A program made the position numbers and the translations under genes. The notes beneath the pieces are model-generated. The model saw only the letters and a list, made by a program, of their open reading frames with translations. It ran no database searches and was not told where the DNA came from. Below are positions 1 through 6,173 of a DNA stretch of 9,469 bases, piece by piece (position 1 is the stretch's first letter; every line of letters begins with the position of its first letter). The stretch covers positions 1 through 9,469 of the forward strand of contig CAJWZI010000036.1 of assembly GCA_913049615.1 (NCBI GenBank), given 5' to 3'. Origin of the DNA: an uncultured Alphaproteobacteria bacterium. GTDB lineage: Bacteria; Pseudomonadota; Alphaproteobacteria; GCA-2731375.

Positions 1-290
1 GCACCCTGGCCCATGATCATAGCTCCGCCCGAATGGGCAACAATAGCACGGAAGGTGGGATGCTCCGCCCTTTCGGTCAAATCACCGCTTGGTCGACCAA
101 AAGAAGCAGAGGCGATGGCCTTGCCCTGACTGCCATAAACACCGGCCCACATGGCCCCATCCATGCGCTGGAAAGCCAACAATCGGCCCCCGACATCGCA
201 AACTGCAACATTAATTTTGATTCCCAAAGCCACCGCATTTGCGATCGCACCTTGTGCGATGCAGTTAGCTTCTTCCAATGTCAATGCCAT
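1..290 (-). CDS. GlcG/HbpS-family (DUF336) heme-binding-like protein, 3' end cut by window edge
   Basis: Only the first 96 codons are present; the C-terminus lies beyond base 1. The visible protein starts MALTLEEANCIAQGAIANAV and has the family pattern: an N-terminal LTLEEA helix, then a NVAVCDVGGRLLAFQRMDGA strand-turn (about residues 27-46), a GSQGKAIASASFGRPS segment (53-68) and a SGGAMIMGQG turn at the cut. Known members (GlcG, HbpS) are about 130-160 residues long. HbpS binds heme, but most members sit in catabolic operons with no proven role. The ATG is well supported by TAAGGAG (298-304) 7 nt upstream, which overlaps the stop of the preceding LLM gene. The 11-nt gap suggests translational coupling as the last visible gene of the minus-strand operon. 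Assignment to the family is firm; its function here is unknown. Confidence 0.86.
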   Translation of the reverse strand, partial: MALTLEEANCIAQGAIANAVALGIKINVAVCDVGGRLLAFQRMDGAMWAGVYGSQGKAIASASFGRPSGDLTERAEHPTFRAIVAHSGGAMIMGQG

Positions 291-301
291 GGTATGGCTC
301 C

Positions 302-1363
302 TTATTTCATTCGGGATATGACTTTATCTGAAAATTCTTCCGCCATGCGGTACTGCTGGGCGAGAGGTGCGATGAAATTGACGGCATTCAGGCCTTGGCG
401 TTCTAAATCCTGAAGTTGTTCAACAATTTCTTCTGGATGGCCGGCGATACAGAAATTCCGGATCACATCCGGCGTAACAAAGCGTGCCTCTTCAGGGTCC
501 AAATAACTGTAATGACTTTCATGTAGTTTTTGATGCTGGGTCTCAGCGTTACGCTGGTTATGGAATTTCATGTAATCATTCCAAATAGGTTTGATGAAAT
601 CCGGTGGATCACCCCCCGTTTCCTTTACCCAATCCACCAGGAAATGTACGTTGGCCATTATGGAAGATCCGCATTCTGCGATCACCCTTTCGGATGTCAG
701 GGTCTCGCCAGGAAGTAACATCAACATGTTAACCAGCGCCGCGGTGAAAAATCCGTCCGTGTCGCGACCAGCTCGTTCTGCACCTGCTTTAACGTTACCC
801 AGGGCCCAGGGAATGGTACCGCCCCGAGGAATACCGGTGATCAGGCCATCTCCCAATTCCCCGGCTAGGGCTTGTGCCTTTGGGCCAAAACCGGCCACGT
901 GAATAGGAATATGATGATCCAAGTCCAGATAGCGCAGTTCTGTGTTTTGAAACCGGATGGGTTGGGTCACGCCGTTAAGGGTGTAATCGACTTCCTCGCC
1001 ATCCAGCAGTGCCCTAACAACACGGATGTATTCGGCGAAGTCCTTGATGCTAGTCGGCCGCTGTCCCATAGTTCGCATAGCTGTGTTGCCGGTGCCAATA
1101 CCCATGAAGGTGCGCCCCGGCGCCAAGCGGGCGGTAGTGGCGATACCGTTGGCTGCCACTGGCGCGAGGCGTAGGCCAGGTACTGCCACGCCGGTACCAA
1201 TCCGGATGGTTTGGGTTTGTTGTGCGATCAGCGCCAGTACGGCCCAAGGATTGGAGCGGATCATCTGGCTATCGGTAACCCAGCAAAAATCATAGCCCAG
1301 ATTTTCGGCATGCCGGACAAATCCAACTTCATCGATTTTGGCGCAACTAACTCCGAAATCCAT
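302..1363 (-). CDS. LLM-class (luciferase-like) flavin/F420-dependent oxidoreductase
   Basis: A complete 353-residue protein of the bacterial luciferase/F420-dependent reductase superfamily, a single TIM-barrel domain of normal length. Typical features are the N-terminal strand MDFGVSCA, YDFCWVTDSQ (24-33), the IRIGTGVAVPGLRLAPVAAN segment (53-72), the FMGIGTGNTAMRTMG loop (86-100), which in the family lies near the cofactor phosphate, FAEYIRVVRALLDGEEVDY (109-127), IPIHVAGFGPKA (152-163) and a C-terminal IAGHPEEIVEQLQDLERQGLNAV (306-328). The family uses FMN or coenzyme F420 for oxidations, reductions or monooxygenations; cofactor and substrate cannot be told from sequence alone. A GAGAG (1370-1374) lies 6 nt before the ATG, and a better AGGAG just after the stop of the thiolase-like gene is about 18 nt away. 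Third gene of the minus-strand operon, 24 nt after the thiolase-like gene. Confidence 0.93.
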   Translation of the reverse strand: MDFGVSCAKIDEVGFVRHAENLGYDFCWVTDSQMIRSNPWAVLALIAQQTQTIRIGTGVAVPGLRLAPVAANGIATTARLAPGRTFMGIGTGNTAMRTMGQRPTSIKDFAEYIRVVRALLDGEEVDYTLNGVTQPIRFQNTELRYLDLDHHIPIHVAGFGPKAQALAGELGDGLITGIPRGGTIPWALGNVKAGAERAGRDTDGFFTAALVNMLMLLPGETLTSERVIAECGSSIMANVHFLVDWVKETGGDPPDFIKPIWNDYMKFHNQRNAETQHQKLHESHYSYLDPEEARFVTPDVIRNFCIAGHPEEIVEQLQDLERQGLNAVNFIAPLAQQYRMAEEFSDKVISRMK

Positions 1364-1387
1364 GATCTGCTCTCTTCCACTGCTCCT

Positions 1388-2533
1388 TCAGGTCTCGTGC
1401 GAAAGCACGATAGTCCCGGCAGCTGACAGCATGCCTCCCATGCCGTTGACCAGGGAACATTTTACACCCGGCACCTGTCGGTCACCGCATTCGCCGCGCT
1501 GCTGCCGTACCGCCTCGATAATTGGGAAAATGCCGTACATACCAGAATGGGTATACGACAAACCACCGCCGTTAGTATTTATCGGCAACGAGCCACCAGG
1601 GTCAGAACGTCCCTCATCAAAGAAGCGCACACCCTCACCCGGTTCGCAGAAGCCTAAAGATTCTAACATAATCGGCGGGCCAGAGGTAAAGGCGTCATAC
1701 AACATTATATGGTCGAATTCGCTATGGCTGACGCCTGCCATTTCAAACGCCTTATTGCCGGAGTTCTTAGTCGCCCAGCTCAAAGGTAGATCGGCCATAT
1801 TGGTGACCAAAGTATGCTCTGCTCCCTCTCCTGCGCCGCGTACATATACCGGCTTTTTAGCGCAGTCCTTGGCGCGGTCAGCACGGGTCATCACCACTGC
1901 ACCGCCTGCATCCGTCACCAGGCAGATGTTTAGCAGATTGAATGGGTAGAACAGCTTGGGCGAATTCAGCACATCCTGCACCGTGATCGGATCCCGGAAC
2001 ATGGCCTTGGGGTTCAGGCCCGCCCAGGCCCGGGTGGACACAGCGACCTGTGCCCAATCCTCTAAGGTGGTGCCGTATTCATGCATATGCCGGGTGGTGA
2101 TCATGCCGAAATACGTAGGCGCACCGCCAAATCCATAGGGTATTTCGAACTGCCCGCTGAGCGAAGTATCTCGCGTTCGCGTCACACCGATCCCGGACCG
2201 TCCGCTCTCACCGTGTGAGATCACAGCCACGTCACACAGGCCATGATGCAGGGCTAGCATGGCGTGCCCCACCATGATGATAAATGAACAGCCGCCCACG
2301 GTCGTACCATCCATGTAGCGCGGCATAACGCCTAGCGCCTCGCCTAATAGTGCAGGGGAATGCTGCCCTGCGGTAAAGATGCCATCGATGTCCGAAATCT
2401 TCAGACCTGCGTCCGTGATGGCATTGTGGATCGATTGCAGATGCAGACTGGTTAGGCTGACGTCAGGCAGCTTGCCAATTTCATCGGATTCATCCACGCC
2501 CACAATGGCGGCGGAGTTTGATAATTCTTTCAT
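1388..2533 (-). CDS. Thiolase-like enzyme (SCP-x/Ltp2-type thiolase superfamily), partner of the DUF35 protein
   Basis: A 381-residue protein with both thiolase halves. The N-half has AAIVGVDESDEIGKLPDVS, IDGIFTAG (49-56) and TTVGGCSFIIMVGHAMLALH (77-96), where Cys82 falls where the nucleophilic cysteine of thiolases lies. The C-half has the LYDAFT motif (278-283), the PINTNGGGLSYTHSGMYG block (317-334) with His329 at the position of the classical GHPxG histidine, and SLVNGMGGMLSAAGTIVL (360-377). The last block replaces the CxG or HNxGxGG motif that carries the third catalytic residue of true thiolases. Many relatives paired with a DUF35 protein have lost catalytic residues. Known functions of such pairs include archaeal thiolase/HMG-CoA synthase assembly and Ltp2-ChsH2 retro-aldol cleavage of steroid acyl-CoA side chains. 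Here the function could be thiolytic or aldolytic. It starts 34 nt after the DUF35 gene; the ribosome site is weak (a GGGAAAG stretch), suggesting coupling. Confidence 0.9.
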   Translation of the reverse strand: MKELSNSAAIVGVDESDEIGKLPDVSLTSLHLQSIHNAITDAGLKISDIDGIFTAGQHSPALLGEALGVMPRYMDGTTVGGCSFIIMVGHAMLALHHGLCDVAVISHGESGRSGIGVTRTRDTSLSGQFEIPYGFGGAPTYFGMITTRHMHEYGTTLEDWAQVAVSTRAWAGLNPKAMFRDPITVQDVLNSPKLFYPFNLLNICLVTDAGGAVVMTRADRAKDCAKKPVYVRGAGEGAEHTLVTNMADLPLSWATKNSGNKAFEMAGVSHSEFDHIMLYDAFTSGPPIMLESLGFCEPGEGVRFFDEGRSDPGGSLPINTNGGGLSYTHSGMYGIFPIIEAVRQQRGECGDRQVPGVKCSLVNGMGGMLSAAGTIVLSHET

Positions 2534-2567
2534 TTAAGGCTTTCCCAAGAACGTTTGCCGCTGCGTC

Positions 2568-2984
2568 CTAGGCCACGGGCTGAAACAGGGGAATTGTGAT
2601 GTCGTCTGTTTGTTTTTCGTACACCACTTCCACCGGCATGTCGCATTTGATGACGTCGGCATCTGGCTCGATGTTGATTAGATTGGACATCAGGCGTGGG
2701 CCTTCTTCCAGTTCAATCATAGCTAGGATAAAGGGTGGATCAATGTTGAACGCTGGATTCAGAGCTCTGTACGCAATCTGAAAGGAATACAACTTGCCCC
2801 TTCCGCTAGCTTGAATCCAGCTGACGTTGCGGGAATGACAATGGGGACAAGCGATGCGTGGGTAAAAAAATGCTTCGCCGCAATCATCGCATTTGGGCAA
2901 CATCAGTTTGCCTTGGTTCAGGCCGTCCCAATAGGGTTTAGCCTCCGGGGTCATGGGTTTAGGCAATGGCCGCAACGCTTCCAA
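2568..2984 (-). CDS. Zinc-ribbon OB-fold (DUF35) protein, acyl-CoA-binding partner of the thiolase-like enzyme
   Basis: The core is a family-typical DUF35 protein: PLPKPMTPEAKPYWDGLNQG, a four-cysteine rubredoxin-like zinc ribbon (KCDDCGEAFFYPRIACPHC, CX2C-X10-CX2C), then an OB-fold with GRGKLYSFQIAYRALNP, PPFILAMIELEEGPRLMSNL and MPVEVVYEK, ending IPLFQPVA. Such proteins bind the CoA end of substrates and bridge thiolase-superfamily subunits; the adjacent thiolase-like gene is the obvious partner. Start choice is uncertain. I chose TTG at 2984, preceded at 8 nt by GAGAGG (2993-2998), which gives about 139 residues, the usual family length. The frame stays open to a TTG at 3083, which would add 33 residues with no family resemblance. 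An ATG at 2954 is also possible but has no ribosome site. First gene of the minus-strand operon. Confidence 0.9.
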   Translation of the reverse strand: MEALRPLPKPMTPEAKPYWDGLNQGKLMLPKCDDCGEAFFYPRIACPHCHSRNVSWIQASGRGKLYSFQIAYRALNPAFNIDPPFILAMIELEEGPRLMSNLINIEPDADVIKCDMPVEVVYEKQTDDITIPLFQPVA

Positions 2985-3415
2985 TGGAAAATCCTCTCGC
3001 GGTGTTTTTGGTATTTTTGTTGGCTGATGAACGCCACAAACGTGGACAAACAAATCTAACACCTCTTTCGGGATAAGTCTCAACTTGGCTAGTGATGGCG
3101 TGACCTCCTTTAATGAGGATGTGGCCTAATTGTTCCTAGCGGCGGCAACCTAACGCCAATAATTCAACGCTTTGCCTCGATTATTCTCTGGGCCACAATA
3201 ATTCTTTGCAATTGTATGTAGGCCGTTTTCTAGCGTTGGCTCACAGGCGCCCTGATAGCCTCGCGAATTAAAATTTCCCGCATCACAGTGAGCCTCTTGA
3301 AAACTTCAAAAATGACAGCATGGAGGTTTAGCTTCGTAACCTTATTATAGCGGAAGTTCGACTCGGGCCGGATCCCTTGCTAGAAATCAAGGCTGCAAGT
3401 TTAGGAGGAGCAAAA
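2985..3415. other. Divergent intergenic region between the thiolase/DUF35 operon and the lyase/carboxylase operon
   Basis: No gene is recognisable between 3084 and 3415; 2985-3083 is either leader or an N-terminal extension of the DUF35 protein. Both operons must be driven from here. It is more AT-rich than its flanks in parts. For the plus strand, TATTAT at 3343-3348 (or TTATAG at 3345-3350) could serve as a -10 element, but no good -35 lies 16-18 nt upstream. A short inverted repeat, TTGAA-AAC-TTCAA, lies at 3297-3309. No convincing sigma-70 promoter was found for the minus strand, and no regulator gene is present in the window. Confidence 0.5.
3103..3110 (-). promoter_or_regulatory. Strong Shine-Dalgarno-like AAGGAGGT without a matching start codon
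   Basis: On the minus strand an almost perfect anti-16S match (AAAGGAGGT) precedes the DUF35 reading frame. At the proper distance (6 nt) there is only an ATC codon, in another frame. The nearest in-frame start, TTG at 3083, is 19 nt away. It may be a relic of a former start, a leader-peptide site or chance. What is seen is the motif; its function is not established. Confidence 0.4.
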
Positions 3416-4498
3416 ATGGCCATGCTGCCAAAATCTGTTGTTATCACGGACGATACGATGCGCGAGGGTCTACAGATTGAAAGCGCCAGAATTTCGGTCG
3501 ATGATAAATTGCGCCTGTTGGATGCTCTGGGCGAAACAGGTGCCAAGGTAATTTCTATCGGATCCTTTGCTCACCCAAAATGGACGCCTTCAATGGCCTG
3601 CATTGACGAGATTGCGGAACGATTTGTCCCCAAGCCTGGCATCAAATACACGGCAGCCATCTTCAACAAACGCGGTTTTGAGAGAGCGGATGCCTACTAT
3701 CCAAAGATTAATGTGCGCGGCAGGAAGTTCGGTACTAATGTGGAGTTGTGTGACACCTTCGCCCGCCGCAATTACAACCGAACCCAGGCTGAACAAATCG
3801 CTGGCCTCGACGCGGCCGTGGCCGCTGCCAAAAAGGCCAATGCGGAATTCGGCGCGGTGGGCCTAGGCAACCCCTTCGGCTCCAACTTCGAAGGATCATT
3901 TACCCTGGCACAACGCATGAAACTTCTAGACCTGATGATGGACAAATGGCATGCCTCTGGAATTAAGGTTAACAAATGTTCTTTCCTGGACGCCATGGGC
4001 TGGAACATGCCGCACGAGGTGCGTGAGACCCTGATTGCGATCAAAGATAAATATCCCGAGATCAAGGATTTCCACATGCATCTCCACGACAGTCGGGGTG
4101 TCACCCTAACCAGCTATTACGAGGCCTTGCAACTGGGCGTCCGGGAGTTTGATACGTCCATCGGTGGCATGGGCGGGTGTCCCTACTGCGGTAACGGCAG
4201 AGCAGCCGGCCACGTCCCTACTGAGGACTTTGTCAACCTGTGCCACGAATTGGGAATAGAGACGGGTTATGACCTAGACAAATTGATCGAGGCCGCTGCC
4301 ATTGCCGAAGAAATTGTTGGCCATTCACTGTGGGGCCATGTATCCAAGGCCGGCGCTAGACCCCGGAGCGACCGTTTATACCCCGCCAATATGCCTTTTG
4401 TAGAAACCCTTGATGAGGCGGCCCACTTCCGCAAAGGGCCGGAGGTCTATGCTGGCCAACTTTCTCCCTGGAAGGATGGTGACGCCCTCAGCCGCTAA
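3416..4498 (+). CDS. HMG-CoA-lyase-like DRE-TIM metallolyase (divergent)
   Basis: A 360-residue TIM-barrel protein of the HMG-CoA lyase/isopropylmalate synthase superfamily. It is longer than typical bacterial HMG-CoA lyases (about 300). Family features are DDTMREGLQIE (12-22), GSFAHPKWTPSM (49-60), FGTNVELCDTFARRNYN (105-121), the HxHD metal site HLHD (222-225, His222 and His224), and the catalytic-loop motif GGCPYC (253-258) with Cys255 matching the essential lyase cysteine, followed by GHVPTEDFVNLCHELGIETGYDLDKL. The reaction expected of the family is retro-Claisen cleavage of a 3-hydroxy-3-alkylglutaryl-CoA into acetyl-CoA and a 3-oxo acid. Several residues catalytic in true HMG-CoA lyase look changed (see findings), so the substrate is open. 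The ATG is chosen for the excellent AGGAGGAG (3403-3410) 5 nt upstream. It ends in a double stop TAA TAG. First gene of the plus operon, 43 nt before the carboxyltransferase gene. Confidence 0.87.
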   Translation: MAMLPKSVVITDDTMREGLQIESARISVDDKLRLLDALGETGAKVISIGSFAHPKWTPSMACIDEIAERFVPKPGIKYTAAIFNKRGFERADAYYPKINVRGRKFGTNVELCDTFARRNYNRTQAEQIAGLDAAVAAAKKANAEFGAVGLGNPFGSNFEGSFTLAQRMKLLDLMMDKWHASGIKVNKCSFLDAMGWNMPHEVRETLIAIKDKYPEIKDFHMHLHDSRGVTLTSYYEALQLGVREFDTSIGGMGGCPYCGNGRAAGHVPTEDFVNLCHELGIETGYDLDKLIEAAAIAEEIVGHSLWGHVSKAGARPRSDRLYPANMPFVETLDEAAHFRKGPEVYAGQLSPWKDGDALSR

Positions 4499-4541
4499 TA
4501 GCATTCTACTTTAGGTCTAGCCAAGTTCTGGAGCAATCAAT

Positions 4542-6173
4542 ATGCCGGTACTCGACTCGACTCTTGATGTACGATCGGATGAATTCCTAGAAAACCGCCG
4601 TAAAATTCTGGGGATGCTAGCTACACTGGACGAACTGCACGAAGAAGTAGCTCAGGGCGGCGGTGAGGAAGCCATGGCACGTTTAGCTTCCCGAGGCAAA
4701 ATGCCGATCCGGGAACGTATCGCTCTGGTGCTGGATCGCGACAGCCCGTTCATGGAAATCAGCCCTCTGGCTGCCTGGCGGTCGAATTTCAATGTGGGTT
4801 CGGGCTTCGTGGTGGGTCTGGGCGTCATCGAGGACACAGAATGTTTGATCCTCGGCCACGATCCATCCGTCCGAGCAGGTGCCTTCAATCAGTTTAATGC
4901 TAAAAAATTAATGCGCGGATTGGAAATTGCCCGTGAGAACCGCCTACCCTATGTGCAATTTGTCGAATCCGCAGGTGCAGACCTACGTGGCGATGGCGGC
5001 GGCGACCCAGAAGCCGCTATCCGGCGTGAGGGTGGGCATTTTGCGGAATCTGGACGCCTGTTCTATGAAATAACTGAGTTGTCAAAGTTACGAATTCCGA
5101 CGATTTCCTTGGTCTTCGGCGCCTCTACCGCCGGTGGGGCCTATCAGCCGGGAATGAGTGACTACAACATCTTCGTTAAAAACCAGTCCAAGGTCTTTCT
5201 AGGCGGCCCACCTCTGGTAAAAATGGCCACGGGCGAGGACGCGGACGAGGAAAGCCTGGGTGGGGCGGATATGCATACCCGCATCTCCGGACTGGGCGAT
5301 TATCTGGCCGAGGATGAAATCGACGGCATCCGAATTTGCCGCGAAGTAATTTCCCATTTGAACTGGCGCAAGAAGGGTCCAGGACCAACCCTTCCCAACG
5401 ATCCGCCTTTATTTGATAAAGAGGATTTACTAGGCATCGTCAATGAGGACCTGCGTGTGCCCTTCGATATACGCGACATTATCGCCCGTATCGTAGATGG
5501 CTCCCGCTTCGAGGAATTTAAGCCACTTTACGGTCCTACCCTGGTAACCGGCTGGGCCTCTGTGCACGGCTACCCCACCGGTATCGTCGCCAACAACGGC
5601 CCCTTGCTATCGGAGTCATCGGAAAAGGCGGCGCAATTCATTCAGTTATGCAATCAAATCGACGTGCCGCTGCTGTTCCTTCACAATATCACCGGTTATA
5701 TCGTTGGAACGGATTTCGAGCAGGGCGGCATCACCAAGAACGGCTCGAAAATGATCAATGCGGTGTCTAATTCATCGGTACCGCATATTTCTATTATCAT
5801 AGGCGCCTCATACGGGGCCGGCAATTACGGGATGAGCGGCCGCGCCTATGGCACCCGGTTTACCTTCATCTGGCCTACCGCCAAAATCGCCGTAATGGGT
5901 CCAAAACAGATGGCCGGTGTCATGTCCATTGTGCAGCGAACGGCCTCTGAACGGCGGGGGATCAAATTCGACGAGAAAGCCGACGCCGAACGCGCAGCCA
6001 TGGTGGAGCATTGGGCAGAGGAACGCTCGAAAGGACTATATGCGACATCGCGCGTTTCCGACGATGGTATGATCGATCCTCGGGATACCAGAACTTCAAT
6101 CGCCATCGCACTATCAGTCTGCCACAACCAGGAGGTCAAAGGTACCAAGGAGTTCGGCACATGGCGGATGTAG
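4542..6173 (+). CDS. Acyl-CoA carboxylase carboxyltransferase (beta) subunit, methylcrotonyl/geranyl-CoA carboxylase type
   Basis: A 543-residue protein with the two crotonase-like carboxyltransferase domains, the normal size for methylcrotonyl-CoA carboxylase beta. The N-domain has RGKMPIRERIALVLD (51-65), PYVQFVESAGADL (136-148), the oxyanion-type loop GASTAGGAYQPGMSDY (193-208) and FLGGPPLVKMATGE then ESLGGADMH (219-245). The C-domain has VPFDIRDIIARIVDGSRFEEFK (306-327), PLLFLHNITGYIVGTDFEQGGITKNGSK (376-403), GASYGAGNYGMSGRAYG (421-437) and WPTAKIAVMGPKQMAGV (444-460). It transfers CO2 from carboxybiotin to an acyl-CoA, and the closest family resemblance is to branched enoyl-CoA carboxylases. 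The exact substrate cannot be read from sequence. The ATG has TGGAG 8 nt upstream (4529-4533). The last 13 nt overlap the biotin carboxylase gene, supporting stoichiometric translation of the complex. Confidence 0.93.
   Translation: MPVLDSTLDVRSDEFLENRRKILGMLATLDELHEEVAQGGGEEAMARLASRGKMPIRERIALVLDRDSPFMEISPLAAWRSNFNVGSGFVVGLGVIEDTECLILGHDPSVRAGAFNQFNAKKLMRGLEIARENRLPYVQFVESAGADLRGDGGGDPEAAIRREGGHFAESGRLFYEITELSKLRIPTISLVFGASTAGGAYQPGMSDYNIFVKNQSKVFLGGPPLVKMATGEDADEESLGGADMHTRISGLGDYLAEDEIDGIRICREVISHLNWRKKGPGPTLPNDPPLFDKEDLLGIVNEDLRVPFDIRDIIARIVDGSRFEEFKPLYGPTLVTGWASVHGYPTGIVANNGPLLSESSEKAAQFIQLCNQIDVPLLFLHNITGYIVGTDFEQGGITKNGSKMINAVSNSSVPHISIIIGASYGAGNYGMSGRAYGTRFTFIWPTAKIAVMGPKQMAGVMSIVQRTASERRGIKFDEKADAERAAMVEHWAEERSKGLYATSRVSDDGMIDPRDTRTSIAIALSVCHNQEVKGTKEFGTWRM

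Noticed and set aside
33..413. A 126-codon plus-strand open frame at the left edge.
   Set aside because: It lies antisense to the GlcG/HbpS and LLM genes, resembles no family and has no ribosome site. The minus-strand genes explain the region.
3145..3158. A sigma-54-like -24/-12 element on the minus strand (TGGCGTTAGGTTGC).
   Set aside because: The GG and GC dinucleotides are 9 bp apart rather than the strict 10, and the intervening bases fit poorly.
3297..3309. Short inverted repeat TTGAA-AAC-TTCAA in the divergent intergenic region as a regulator operator.
   Set aside because: Five-base arms are expected by chance in several places. It is mentioned under the intergenic entry only.
3377..3415. 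An upstream TTG start for the HMG-CoA-lyase-like gene.
   Set aside because: It has no ribosome site, whereas ATG 3416 follows AGGAGGAG at ideal spacing. The extension would be translated from the Shine-Dalgarno itself.
6011..6160. A 50-residue N-terminal extension of the biotin carboxylase subunit.
   Set aside because: It overlaps the carboxyltransferase gene in another frame and adds residues with no family match. ATG 6161 has a good AAGGAG and gives the family-typical N-terminus.
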